A stretch of DNA of 64,000 bases from contig NW_027182939.1 in assembly GCF_041146395.1 (NCBI RefSeq), positions 328,501 to 392,500 of the forward strand, read 5' to 3'. Under the pieces are notes generated by a model. That model made no database searches and was not told where the DNA came from. It saw nothing but the letters and a program-made list of their open reading frames with translations. A program made the position numbers and the translations under genes. Every line of letters begins with the position of its first letter. Positions within the stretch are counted from its first letter, which is position 1. Below, piece by piece: positions 55,890 through 64,000 of the stretch. Origin of the DNA: Eulemur rufifrons. Its lineage: Eukaryota > Chordata > Mammalia > Primates > Lemuridae.

Positions 55890-56222
55890 CCTTTTAATTT
55901 TACAGAATCAAAGAGTCTAACAGTATATCTTGTTAGATACAGTATGTCCTCCTAATGTATACATTATTTCTTGTACAATAATATGAAATAATATGGGAAA
56001 TATTCATGATAAATTATTAAGTGAACAGTGCAAGTTAAAAACAATAGTTTCATATTTTTTTCCTCACCCCCCCTTTCCCGAGTCAGCACCTTCAAGTGTT
56101 ACCACTCCCCAAATGGTGCGCAATGCACTCATTGTGTAGGCATACCCCCATCCCCTCCCCCACCCCCCACCTCAGTCTGATGTCCAATTGGTGTCATTCC
56201 CAGATTTGTATTTAGGTGATGA
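55890..56222 (-). other. L1 3' UTR
   Basis: About 333 bp between the ORF2 stop (TGA, complement at 56223-56225) and the poly(A) tail. In L1 sense it opens with a G-rich stretch, then a region with gagtgcattgcgcaccattt, and ends AT-rich. The general plan of a G-rich tract followed by a short unique end is characteristic of mammalian L1 3' UTRs. The middle section resembles strepsirrhine L1 3' ends as I remember them; a repeat-library match would settle this. Confidence 0.85.
56145..56171 (-). promoter_or_regulatory. G-quadruplex-type tract in L1 3' UTR
   Basis: On the + strand four or more C-runs of 4-6 bases lie close together (ccccca, tcccc, tccccc, acccccc). The L1 RNA strand therefore has four G-runs with 1-2-base loops, a canonical G-quadruplex pattern. 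Such tracts are a known conserved property of mammalian L1 3' UTRs. A second, shorter run (accccccc) lies at 56066-56073. Confidence 0.75.
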
Positions 56223-59200
56223 TCAGGGAAACCAATTTTCTGGTGAGTACATGTGATGCTTGTTGTTCCATTCTTGGGATACTTCACTTAATATAATGGG
56301 TTCCAACTCTCTCCAGGAGAACCATAGAGATGTCGTATCTTCATCATTCCTTATAGCTGAGTAATATTCCATGGTATACATATACCACAGTTTACTAATC
56401 CAATCATGTATTGATGGGCATTTGGGTTGTTTCCACATCTTTGCTATTGTGAATTGTGCTGCTATAAACATTTGGGTACACGTGCCTTTGTTACAGAATG
56501 ACCTTTTTTCCTTTGGGTATATGCCCAATAATGGGATTGCTGGGTCAAATGGCAGGTCTACTTGAATCTGTTTAAGATACCTCCATAATGCTTTCCACAG
56601 GGGTTGCACTAGTTTGCAGTCCCACCAGCAGTGAATTAGTGTTCCTGTCTCTCCACACCCACGCCAACATGTGTTGTTTTGGGTTTTTTTGATAAAGGCC
56701 ATTCTCACTGGGGTTAAGTGATATCTCATTGTGGTTTTGATTTGCATTTCCCTGATGATTAGAGATGTTGAACACTTTTTCATATGTTTGTTAGCCATTT
56801 TTATATCTTCTTTTGAAAAATTTCTATTCATGTCCTTTGCCCACTTTTTGATAGGGTTGCTTGATTTTTTCTTGCTGATTTTCCTGAGTTCTAAATAGAT
56901 TCTTGTTATCAGTCCTTTATCTGATGTGTAGTATGCAAAAATTTTTTCCCATTCTGTAGGTGGTCTGTTTATTCTCTGGACTGTTTCTTTGGCTGTGCAG
57001 AAGCTTTTTAATTTAATCATGTCCCATTCATTTATTTTTGTTGCTGCTGTGATTGCCTTGGGGGTCTTCTCCATAAATTCTTTGCCTAGGCCAATGTCTG
57101 TAAGAGTCTTTCCTACATTTTCTTCTAGAATTCTGATTGTATCACGCCTAAGGTTTAAGTCTGTTATCCACCGTGATTTGATTTTTGTGAGAGGTGAAAG
57201 CTGTGGGTCCTGTTTCAGTCTTCTGCAAGTGGCTAACCAATTCTCCCAGCACCATTTGTTGAATAGGGATTCTTGTCCCCAGAGTATATTCTTTCCCGCT
57301 TTGTCAAAAATTAGGTGACTATATGAGGATGGTTCTATATTTGGATTTTCTGTTGTGTTCCACTGGTCTGTGTCCCTGCACTTGTGCCAATACCAGGCTG
57401 TTTTAAGAACCACGGCCTTGTAGTATAGTTTGAGGTCTGGCAAATTAATACCTCCCATTTTGTTTTTATTGCTTAAAATTGCTTTTGCTATACGGGGTCT
57501 TCTTTGATTCCATACAAAGTGTATAATTATTTTCTCTATGTCTGTAAAGAATGATGTTGGTAATTTAATAGGGATTGCATTGAATTTGTAGATCACTTTG
57601 GGTAGTATAGACATTTTAACAATGTTGATTCTTCCGATCCACGAGCATGGTATATTTTTCCATCTATTTGCAAGTTCTGCTATTTCTTTTCTCAGTGTTT
57701 CATAGTTTTCCTTATAGAGGTCCTTTACCTCTTTAGTTAGATATATACCTAGATATTTTATTTTCTTTGTTGCTATTTTGAAGGGTATTGAGTCTTTAAT
57801 TTGGTTTTCCGATTGACTGTTATTGGCATATATAAATGCCTCTGATTTGTGTATATTAATTTTGTAGCCTGAGACTTTGCTGTATTCATTAATCAATTCC
57901 AGGAGTCTCTTGGTTGAATCCTGGGGGTTTTCCAGATATAACATCATATCATCAGCAAAAAGTGAGAGTTTGATCTCTTCCTTCCCTATTTGGACTCCCT
58001 TGATTCTGCTCTCTTGCCTGATAGCTCTCGCAAGGACTTCCAATCCTATGTTGAAAAGTAATGGAGACAATGGGCAGCCCTGTCTGGTTCCAGTTCTAAG
58101 TGGGAGTGCTTTCAGTTTTTTCCCATTCAGTATGATGTTGGCTGTGGGTTTGTCATATATGGCTTGTATCATTTTTAGGTAGGTTCCATCAATGCCTATT
58201 TTGTTAAGCGTTTTTATCATAAAAGGGTGTTGAATTTTGTCAAATGCTTTTTCTGCATCTAATGAGAGTATCATATGATTTTTGTTTTTGCTTCTATTTA
58301 TGTGGTGAATTACATTGATAGATTTACGTATGTTGAACCACCCCTGCATCTCTGGGATGAAGCCCACTTGGTCGTGGTGGATTACTTTTTTGATAAGTAC
58401 TTGGATTCGATTTGCTAGTATTTTATTGAAAATTTTTGCATCTATATTCATGAGGGAAATTGGTCTGTAGTTCTCTATTTTTGTTGTGTCCTTTCCAGGT
58501 TTTGGTATTAATGTTATATTGGCTTGGTAGAACGTGTTGGGGAGAACTCCATCCTTCTCAATATTGGAGAATAGTTTATGTAGGATGGGCACCAGTTCTT
58601 CTTTGTATGTATGGTAAAATTCAGGTGTGAACCCATCTGGACCAGGGCTTTTCTTTTTGGGAAGGTTTTTTATTGCTGTTTCGATTTCAGTTCTTGATAT
58701 TGGTCTGTTCAGGTACTCTATTTCTTCCTGGTTGAGCTTGGGAAGACTATGTGTTTCTAAAAATTTGTCGATTTCCTCCACGTTCTCCAGTTTGTGTGCA
58801 TAAAGATTTTTGTAGAATTCATAGATGATATCTTGTATCTCTGTAGCATCGGTTGTGATTTCTCCTTTCATGTTCCTAATGGAGGTTATTAGAGATTTTA
58901 CTTTTGTGCTCTTGGTTAGTCTAGCCAGAGGTGTGTCTATTTTGTTTATCTTTTCAAAGAACCAACTTTTTGTTTTATTAATTTCCCTTATAGTTTCTTT
59001 GTTGTCCTTTTCATTTAGTTCTGATTTGATCTTAGTAATTTCTTGCCTTCTGCTGGGTTTGGGATCGTTCTGTTCTTCTTTCTCCAGCTCTTTGAGTCTA
59101 TTCGTTAGGTTGTCTATTTGCATGTTTTCTGTCTTTTTGATATAGGCATTTATGGATATGAATTTTCCTCTCAGGACTGCTTTAGCTGCATCCCATAGAT

Positions 59201-60101
59201 TTTGATAAGTTGTATCTCCATTGTCATTTAATTCAAAGAAATTTTTGATTTCCATCTTGATTTCTTCTTTTATAGAATAGTTATTCAGGAGAAGGTTATT
59301 TAGCTTCCATGACTTTGAGTAAGAGTGAGGGTTTCTGTTTGTGATCATTGTTACTTTTATTCCGCTGTGATCTGAGAAGATGCATGGTATAATTTCTATT
59401 TTTTTGAATTTTTGAAGACATGATTTATGTCCTAGGACATGGTCAATCTTAGAGAATGTCCTGTGAGCTGATGAGAAGAATGTATATTCTGTGGACTTTG
59501 GGTAGAATGTCCTATAGATGTCAGCCATGCCCATTTGTTCTAGCATTCTATTTAGGTCCATTATGTCTTTGTTTATTTTCTGTTTAGAGGATCTGTCCTG
59601 TACTGTCAGTGGGGTGTTAAAGTCTCCAGCTATTACAGTATTATTATCTATCATCTGGTTCAGATCTAGTAGGGTTTGCTTTATGAATCTAGGTGCACCT
59701 AGGTTGGGTGCATATATATTGAGTATAGTCATGGCTTCTTGTTGAATTGTGCCCTTGACCAGTATGTAGTAGCCATTTTTGTCTTTAATTATTTTTGTTG
59801 GTTTGAAAGCTAAGTTATTGGAAATTAAGATTGCCACACCAGCTTTCTTTTCGTTACCGTTTGCTTGAAATACCGATTTCCATCCTTTTACTTTCAGTCT
59901 AAATGCATCTTTGCTCGTTAGGTGGGTTTCTTGGAGACAGCAGATACTTGGCTTGTGCTTTTTTATCCATTGGGACAGTCTATGTCTCTTGAGCGGGGAA
60001 TTCAAGCCATTCACATTTATTGAGAAAACTGATAAGTGAGACGGTTTTTTGTTCAGCTTGTTGGGTAGAACTTCATTGCGATGTTTTCTCTCCTGAGCCA
60101 T
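56223..60101 (-). CDS. L1 ORF2: L1 ORF2 protein: endonuclease and reverse transcriptase, intact
   Basis: 1292 residues, ATG at 60099-60101, stop TGA; compared with 1275 in human L1 it has about 15 extra N-terminal residues. It nicks target DNA and reverse-transcribes L1 RNA at the nick, in cis. The apurinic-type endonuclease occupies about residues 22-250, with all catalytic/binding positions present: N29, E58 (LQETH), Y130 (NIYAPN), D160 and N162 (GDFNT), D220, D244 and H245 (SDH). A linker/Z region follows at about 395-495. The reverse transcriptase core (about 500-790) has D615 ([10 protein letters not shown]), TRQGCPLSP at 672-680 and FADD at 715-718. The Cys-rich C-terminal motif is complete: C1145, C1149, H1157, C1162. 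I see no inactivating change; the protein may be functional and could act with ORF1 protein from other copies. Confidence 0.95.
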   Translation of the reverse strand: MAQERKHRNEVLPNKLNKKPSHLSVFSINVNGLNSPLKRHRLSQWIKKHKPSICCLQETHLTSKDAFRLKVKGWKSVFQANGNEKKAGVAILISNNLAFKPTKIIKDKNGYYILVKGTIQQEAMTILNIYAPNLGAPRFIKQTLLDLNQMIDNNTVIAGDFNTPLTVQDRSSKQKINKDIMDLNRMLEQMGMADIYRTFYPKSTEYTFFSSAHRTFSKIDHVLGHKSCLQKFKKIEIIPCIFSDHSGIKVTMITNRNPHSYSKSWKLNNLLLNNYSIKEEIKMEIKNFFELNDNGDTTYQNLWDAAKAVLRGKFISINAYIKKTENMQIDNLTNRLKELEKEEQNDPKPSRRQEITKIKSELNEKDNKETIREINKTKSWFFEKINKIDTPLARLTKSTKVKSLITSIRNMKGEITTDATEIQDIIYEFYKNLYAHKLENVEEIDKFLETHSLPKLNQEEIEYLNRPISRTEIETAIKNLPKKKSPGPDGFTPEFYHTYKEELVPILHKLFSNIEKDGVLPNTFYQANITLIPKPGKDTTKIENYRPISLMNIDAKIFNKILANRIQVLIKKVIHHDQVGFIPEMQGWFNIRKSINVIHHINRSKNKNHMILSLDAEKAFDKIQHPFMIKTLNKIGIDGTYLKMIQAIYDKPTANIILNGKKLKALPLRTGTRQGCPLSPLLFNIGLEVLARAIRQESRIKGVQIGKEEIKLSLFADDMMLYLENPQDSTKRLLELINEYSKVSGYKINIHKSEAFIYANNSQSENQIKDSIPFKIATKKIKYLGIYLTKEVKDLYKENYETLRKEIAELANRWKNIPCSWIGRINIVKMSILPKVIYKFNAIPIKLPTSFFTDIEKIIIHFVWNQRRPRIAKAILSNKNKMGGINLPDLKLYYKAVVLKTAWYWHKCRDTDQWNTTENPNIEPSSYSHLIFDKAGKNILWGQESLFNKWCWENWLATCRRLKQDPQLSPLTKIKSRWITDLNLRRDTIRILEENVGKTLTDIGLGKEFMEKTPKAITAATKINEWDMIKLKSFCTAKETVQRINRPPTEWEKIFAYYTSDKGLITRIYLELRKISKKKSSNPIKKWAKDMNRNFSKEDIKMANKHMKKCSTSLIIREMQIKTTMRYHLTPVRMAFIKKTQNNTCWRGCGETGTLIHCWWDCKLVQPLWKALWRYLKQIQVDLPFDPAIPLLGIYPKEKRSFCNKGTCTQMFIAAQFTIAKMWKQPKCPSIHDWISKLWYMYTMEYYSAIRNDEDTTSLWFSWRELEPIILSEVSQEWNNKHHMYSPENWFP

Positions 60102-60140
60102 TGTGGTATCTGGAATTTGATCTTTAGCTCTTGAGTAGTT
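60102..60140 (-). other. L1 inter-ORF spacer
   Basis: Thirty-nine bases between the ORF1 stop (TAA) and the ORF2 ATG, with stop codons and no promoter-like motif visible. ORF2 of L1 is normally translated from the same RNA by reinitiation after ORF1; the spacer is shorter than the 63 bases of human L1. Confidence 0.8.
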
Positions 60141-61143
60141 TTACATTCGTGGATCTTTCTTGTGCTGATCCGTGTGTAACTCTCTTTTGAGTACTTCTTG
60201 CAGGGCTGGTCTTGTCTTGGTGAATTCCTTCAACCTTTGTTTATCTGAGAATGTCTTGATTTCTCCTTCGTATAGAAAACTTAGCTTAGCTGGGTACAAG
60301 ATTCTAGGCTGGGCATTATTCTGTTTCAGAAGCGTGAAAATGGGGCCCCAACCTCTTCTTGCTTGTAAGGTTTCAGCTGAGAAATCTGGCGTAATTCTGA
60401 TGGGTTTTCCTTTGTAAGTTACCTGTTTCTTTCTCCTTACAGCTCGGAGAAGGGACTCTTTAGTGGATATTTTGGTCAGCCTGATGACTACGTGGAGTGG
60501 TGTTTTCCTATTTGCTATGAATCTCCCAGGGGTCCTTTGAGCTTCTTGAATCTGTATGTCTAGAGTATTGGCAAGGCCTGGAAAATTTTCCTCGATTATG
60601 TCTTCAAATAGCTTGTCCAACCCTTGCTTATTATCTTCTTCACCCTCAGGAATGCCAATAACTCTCAAGTTAGGTTTCTTCACATAATCCCACATTTCTT
60701 GAAGACTCAGATCATTTCTCTTACTTTTTTGATCTATCTCTGTGACTGACTTATTTAGTTGGAAGGAGTTGTCTTCAATTTCTGAGATTCTTTCCTCTGT
60801 TTGATCTACCCTGCTTTTGAGACTTTCCACAGTGTTTTGTAGCTCTCTGAGTGAATTCTTCATTTCTAGGAGTTCAGTTTGGTTTTTCTTCAATATTTCA
60901 ATTTCTTTAGTGAATTTTTCCTCCAAATCCTGTATTTTTTGCATTTTCCTTGTGTTGTCTGTCCATTGATTCTTGTATATTATTCAGCTTGTTTATGATC
61001 CATAATTGGAATTCTTCCTGTGACATGTTGGTGTTTTGAGTCTGGTTTGTGTCAAATGGTTGAGAGCCGGTATTTCTCTTTGGGGGTGAGCTTTCTGTTT
61101 GATTCTTTGTGCTTCCTGTGTTTTTTCTCTGGGCCCTTCCCAT
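60141..61143 (-). pseudogene. L1 ORF1: L1 ORF1 (RNA-binding chaperone), split by one frameshift
   Basis: Two overlapping open frames together make one L1 ORF1. The first starts at ATG 61141-61143 (MGRAQRKNTGSTKNQ, a basic polar N-terminus), encodes 78 residues and stops at 60907. The second is open from 60944 to 60141 (267 residues). It carries a heptad-rich coiled coil (LEEKFTKEIEILKKNQ, about residues 7-75), the RRM region (WDYVKKPNLRVIGIPEGEE, about 85-185) and the C-terminal domain (ETLQARRGWGPIF, ILYPAKLSF). One extra base in the six-A run (+ strand T at 60935-60940) explains the shift. The intact length would be about 333 residues, against 338 in human. ORF1p trimers coat L1 RNA and are required for mobilisation, so this copy is probably not autonomous, unless the indel is an assembly error. 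A fragment starting at 60944 would lack only the N-terminal ~66 residues. Confidence 0.92.
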
Positions 61144-61659
61144 CTAGATTGATCGTTGGATCTTTACTTATAGATTTAGTCTGGTTAACAGCACTCTCTG
61201 TGCTCTATTCTTAGGCTGTGGAGCAGTCTAGGTATATTGCTTCCTTTGGCAAGAGGGGAAGACTGTTGTGAATTGTTTAGAAATTTTTCTATTTCAGTTG
61301 GGGGACTGCTTCTGATGGGTCCATTCCTAGAGGATTGGAGTGATCTAAGACTGCTTTGGTGAGTTAGGACACTGTATTGTAGTCTTTCAGAGGGCAGGTA
61401 GGGTCCACACTAGTAGTGGACCAAAATTCTCTTTGTTTGTTTGTTTCCCTTTGGTTCTTCCTCTATAGGGGTGGTTTCTGTCTCTATCTGCAGGAAAGAT
61501 ACTAGCTGTGGGGAGTGGATGGTGCCCTCGCTCGCTCAGTGCCCCATTTGCCGCAACTCCCACAGGCAAAAGTCTGCCTTGGCCCAATGTCCCCAGGGAC
61601 CAGGCTCCACACTCTCACTTCTGGAGAAGTAGTCAATGTTTAGACGTGGGTGGGGACCC

Positions 61660-61667
61660 TATATAAG
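61660..61667 (+). promoter_or_regulatory. Possible antisense TATA box in L1 5' UTR
   Basis: tatataag on the + strand is a good TATA-box match, about 30 bp upstream of gccgtccagggagcc. It would drive transcription antisense to the L1, leftward in the element and rightward in the window. Antisense promoters are known in human L1 5' UTRs, though not at a homologous site that I can identify. Motif only. Confidence 0.35.
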
Positions 61668-61681
61668 GTCTGTGGACCAGG

Positions 61682-61770
61682 GGAGGGGGCCGTCCAGGGA
61701 GCCTCTTGGCACCCTATTGCTCCGCAGTGACTTGGCTGTGGGCCCCAAGATGGCTATTGCACGCCCGCAG
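61682..61770. repeat. L1 5' UTR diverged duplicate, inner copy
   Basis: On the + strand reads gggagcctcttggcacccta, then ccccaagatggctattgc and cgcccgcag. The same order of words occurs about 730 bp to the right at 62405-62490, so the 5' UTR contains an older, larger internal duplication. Both copies carry AAGATGGC on the + strand, i.e. a YY1-like site in antisense. Confidence 0.65.
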
Positions 61771-61861
61771 ATCGCCGGCGTTGGGAGTGACTACTCAGGT
61801 TCCGGTATGTACCAGAGCCAGGGGCCTGGCCCGTTCCCAAGCTCACCGTGGGTTCCCAGTT

Positions 61862-62178
61862 AGAAGGCAAAAAGAGAGAAGAAATAAGGAAAAAGAAAAA
61901 AGAAAAGAAAAGAAAAAAAGAAAAAAAGAAAAAAAAAAGGGAAGTGAAAAGAAAGAACAGAAGGAGAAGAAAAAGAAAGAGAAAAGAAAAGGAGAAGAGA
62001 AGAGGGAAAAAAAGGAAAGAGAAAAGAAAAAACAAAACAACAACAATAAAAAAAAAACACAAAAGAAGCAAAATAAAACAAAACAAAACAAAGAAAAAAC
62101 AAAAACCAAACTAACAAATAACACAAAGAGACCTAACCCAGAAACAGCGAAAACACAAACACAAAAGAACAAAAACAG
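61862..62178. repeat. Purine-rich low-complexity tract in L1 5' UTR
   Basis: About 300 bp of A and G on the + strand (units like aaaagaaaag), passing at about 62030 into A-rich DNA with scattered C (aacaaaacaaaacaaag). It is pyrimidine-rich in the L1 RNA. It could be an expanded simple repeat of the L1 family itself or the A-rich end of an old retroposed insert. All frames here are open only because of composition. Confidence 0.85.
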
Positions 62179-62243
62179 AGCTACACAGCACCACAGCGCA
62201 TCACTAAACGAAGGGATACACAATTCTGAAGTATATAGTTCAG

Positions 62244-62295
62244 CGGCTCAATGATTGTGTTTTTGCGCCTTAGCGCAGCTCCGCCCCTTCACGCC
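62244..62295. repeat. L1 5' UTR tandem repeat, copy A
   Basis: 52-bp block ending in 27 bases (cttagcgcagctccgccc and onward, 62269-62295) that recur exactly 71 bp to the right in copy B. Monomer-like repeats in a 5' UTR recall the repeated promoter monomers of rodent L1, but only two close copies and one diverged copy are present. Confidence 0.85.
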
Positions 62296-62314
62296 CGCTC
62301 CGTTGATTCCGGAG

Positions 62315-62366
62315 CGGCAACTCAATGTTTATTTTACGTCTTAGCGCAGCTCCGCCCCTTCACGCC
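62315..62366. repeat. L1 5' UTR tandem repeat, copy B
   Basis: Matches copy A with a 71-bp offset; the last 27 bases (62340-62366) are identical. A third, diverged relative (cgctgatcggggattgttcg, then ccgtcccttctcgcc) lies at about 62630-62691. Confidence 0.85.
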
Positions 62367-62404
62367 GAGTGCGGCCGGCGGAGATGGCGCGGGCCCAGAG
62401 ACCA

Positions 62405-62490
62405 GTGGGGGGCGCCGGGGAGAGAGAGCCGCTGGGCACCTTATGGCTCCCGAGCGGTTCCGCCTTTGCTTTCAAGATGGCGCCCGCAGC
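62405..62490. repeat. L1 5' UTR diverged duplicate, outer copy
   Basis: On the + strand reads gagagccgctgggcacctta, then ttcaagatggcgcccgcag. Partner of 61682-61770. The outer copy is richer in CpG, the inner one has lost several. Confidence 0.65.
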
Positions 62491-63107
62491 GCTCCGGGGT
62501 CGGAGGGGGACCGGCTCCCCGGCAGGCAGAGACCAGGGACCGCCGCTGCCGGGGTGTTTGGCGGGCAAAGCCGCCGGGGGCCACCGGCTGAAGAAACACC
62601 GACAAAAGTAGCGCAGAGGTACAGCGCAATTCGCTGATCGGGGATTGTTCGTGCCCCTCCCCCCGGCACAGGTCCGTCCCTTCTCGCCAAGGACTGTCTC
62701 AGCCGAGACTTCCCAGGTTCCAAGCTATTCTCCCGGAAAAGCCTCCTGTCTGCAATGCCCTACGTCTCGCTCGGAGATTCTGCTCTGGCTTGCGAGGGGG
62801 TCTCCAAGCAATTGGGGGTGGAGGTCAGTGAGGAGCGCAAGCCGCTTTTCCTAAAGACTGCCCCTGCCCCACCTGGGGGCGGGCGCAGCCGCCTGCGCTC
62901 CGCTGGCTACTGTCTGTTCCGCGCCTTCCGCAGAGTTCCGCGATCTTAATTTGTGTTCACCTCAGACCTCACTTGCTCTGTTTGTCCCACGCTGATTCTC
63001 CGTGGATTCACACCGCTGTTCCTGTGTGGGAGCGGTCCTCTAGCGTTGTGGCAGCTCTGGATCCACGGTTCCTCGCCGGGGCGCAGATCCGAGCAGTCAC
63101 CGCCACT

Positions 63108-63119
63108 CCGCCATCTTCG
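63108..63119 (-). promoter_or_regulatory. YY1-type site at the L1 5' end
   Basis: The L1 strand begins cgaagatggcgg. AAGATGGC is the YY1 core found at the extreme 5' end of human L1, where it sets the accurate transcription start. Its position within the first dozen bases indicates that the element is complete at its 5' end. Confidence 0.8.
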
Positions 63120-63130
63120 CTTGCTTTCTT
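63120..63130. repeat. Target-site duplication, right copy
   Basis: cttgctttctt directly after the L1 5' end, continuing into agagtttagaaag as in uninterrupted units. The first C could belong to the element, making the duplication 10 bp. Confidence 0.9.
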
Positions 63131-63946
63131 AGAGTTTAGAAAGCCTGCAATCCTCCCATGCCATGCATGAAAGGAGGCTCTACCACTGTGTCCTGCATGA
63201 AACCCATGGGCCCATACCCAGAGAATGATAGAGTGGGTTCCCGGGTACAATCCCAGCCCCGTAAACTCCCCCCGTTCGCCTAATGCAGACAGGGCCCGTG
63301 CGCTAAGCATAAACAATACCTTTAACAGATAACCCTAACCCTGAACATAACACCCAACCCTGTTCCTATTTCTCCCCTTAACACGTAAACCTCACCATGC
63401 GCCTAACTTTAACCTCTTATCCTAACGTTAATGCATAACCCATTTCCTGAGAACAACCCCTATCCCATAATTCTAACCCTATCTCCTAGTCATCACTGTG
63501 ACACCTAATTCTAAACTGCTAACCCTAACCGTAACCCTACCTACAACCCTAACACTGACAGTAACCCTTACTTCTAACCCCAACGCTATGCCTAACAAAA
63601 ACCCTAACCCTTGAACCTAACCCTTCACCCTAACCCCTAAGCCTTACCCTAAACCTTAACCCTAATCCTAATCCTAACCATTAAACCTAACCCTAGCTCT
63701 TAAAGCTAACCCTAAACCTTACCCTCACGACTAGACCTAACCCTGACACTAACCTAACACCTAACCCTAACCAGAACCCCTAAAGCTAACCCTGAACCCT
63801 AACCCTAACCCTAGCATTAAACTTTAACCCTAAACCTAAGCCCAACGCGTAACCCTAATCCTATCCTTTTACCCTAAAACTAACCCCTAAACCTAACCCC
63901 TATACCTCACCCTAACTCTAATCCCAATCCTAATTCTAACCATACC
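63131..63946. repeat. Satellite unit 31, right part
   Basis: Continuation of unit 31 after the L1. The rest of the core lies at 63131-63317, with changes such as atgcatgaaagg, agagaatgatag and cccgttcgcc, followed by the normal telomere-like tail (a hexamer step is missing near 63508). Confidence 0.94.
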
Positions 63947-64000
63947 CCTTCATAAAACACTAACTCCTAACCGCTAACCCTAACACTAATCAAAAACCCT
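63947..64000. repeat. Satellite unit 32 (first 54 bp only)
   Basis: Starts with the usual landmark and is cut by the end of the window, so the array continues to the right. Confidence 0.93.

Larger units (their letters stand above)
55868..63119 (-). mobile_element. L1: LINE-1 (L1) non-LTR retrotransposon, full length, minus orientation
   Basis: A ~7.25-kb element in the order expected for L1 read right to left: 5' UTR (61144-63119), ORF1 (60141-61143), 39-bp spacer, ORF2 (56223-60101), 3' UTR (55890-56222) and poly(A) (poly(T) on + at 55868-55889). It starts with a YY1-type site, as intact mammalian L1 5' ends do, so it is not 5' truncated. An 11-bp target-site duplication flanks it. The integration junction on the nicked strand is TTTCTT/AGAG, a permissible variant of the L1 endonuclease preference TTTT/AA. 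Only one frameshift breaks its coding capacity, so the insertion is young. Longer than the ~6-kb human element mainly because of the ~2-kb 5' UTR. Confidence 0.96.
61144..63119 (-). promoter_or_regulatory. L1 5' UTR with internal promoter, ~1.98 kb
   Basis: Spans from the first base of the element to the ORF1 ATG. The outer ~850 bp (62270-63119) are GC- and CpG-rich, as expected for the internal RNA polymerase II promoter of L1. The inner part contains a long purine-rich tract (+ strand, 61862-62178) and internally duplicated blocks. At about twice the human 5' UTR length (~0.9 kb), it accounts for the large size of the element. Regulation is probably through the 5'-end YY1 site and CpG methylation (inferred from family knowledge). 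No long open frame on the L1 strand precedes ORF1. Confidence 0.88.
63131..64000. repeat. Degenerate-telomere macrosatellite array, right block after the L1
   Basis: The array resumes in exactly the phase at which the L1 interrupted it. It begins inside the GC-rich core (agagtttagaaagcctgc), continues through the telomere-like tail and enters the next unit at 63947. Subtracting the L1 and one target-site copy gives an interrupted unit of about 1858 bp, so the insertion deleted nothing detectable. Confidence 0.97.

Noticed and set aside
56371..60417. Several + strand frames of 64-109 codons inside the L1
   Set aside because: They lie antisense to ORF1/ORF2 and are hydrophobic shadow translations; no recognisable domains.
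61706..62254. 182-codon Lys/Glu-rich + strand protein
   Set aside because: Most of it is the purine tract, which is open in several frames on both strands; composition, not selection.
62251..62949. Multiple overlapping short frames in the CpG-rich 5' UTR
   Set aside because: GC-rich DNA has few stops; the frames overlap in all phases with Pro/Arg/Gly composition and no domain.
63008..63316. 102-codon frame crossing the L1/satellite junction
   Set aside because: A chance fusion of the satellite core frame with L1 5' UTR sequence created by the insertion; no ancestral gene.
1..64000. Alpha-satellite or CENP-B box type centromeric repeat
   Set aside because: No ~171-bp period and no CENP-B box match noticed in the core or flanks.

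Overview
This window is mammalian nuclear DNA. It contains almost nothing but a tandem satellite array and one near full-length LINE-1 retrotransposon. There is no bacterial or viral gene content, and I see no host protein-coding gene, rRNA or tRNA gene. The LINE-1 encodes a typical mammalian L1 ORF2 that is clearly not the human copy. Its 3' UTR layout (G-rich tract, then a short AT-rich end) resembles what I remember of strepsirrhine primate (lemur/loris/galago) L1s. I therefore favour a strepsirrhine, with moderate to low confidence. Large non-telomeric TTAGGG-hybridising heterochromatin blocks are known from some lemurs, which fits but does not prove the assignment.

Layout. Positions 1-55867 and 63131-64000 are one head-to-tail array of a ~1.88-kb unit (most copies 1864-1882 bp). 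I place unit starts at a fixed landmark beginning ccttcataaaacac, giving about 31 units plus a short end piece. Roughly 1.65 kb of each unit is degenerate telomeric hexamer (CCCTAA and one- or two-base variants on the + strand). The remaining ~205 bp is a GC-richer, CpG-containing, non-telomeric core, about 1,030-1,236 bases into the unit. The same degenerate variants recur at the same place in every unit. The hexamer decay therefore predates amplification, and the array is kept homogeneous by unequal exchange or conversion. All units point the same way, so the C-rich strand is the + strand for the whole window. If this lies at a chromosome arm end, the telomere is to the left.

Structural exceptions are one unit with a ~390-bp internal deletion (35629-37111), one 851-bp unit lacking the core (38984-39834), local pairs of nearly identical segments (around 16.2-19.7 kb, 25.9-28.9 kb and others), and a small block of perfect CCCTAA repeats that varies from one to five copies between units.

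At 55868-63119 a ~7.25-kb L1 is inserted in minus orientation, into the core of unit 31. It is flanked by an 11-bp target-site duplication (cttgctttctt) and its poly(A) tract appears as poly(T) at 55868-55889. In L1 sense order (right to left) it has a ~2-kb CpG-rich 5' UTR with a YY1-type site at its very start, internal repeats and a ~300-bp purine-rich tract; ORF1, broken by a single frameshift; a 39-bp spacer; an intact 1292-residue ORF2 with endonuclease, reverse transcriptase and Cys-rich motifs all present; and a 3' UTR with a G-quadruplex-type tract.

The most interesting object is the macrosatellite itself: a fossil telomere tract amplified together with a CpG-bearing core.
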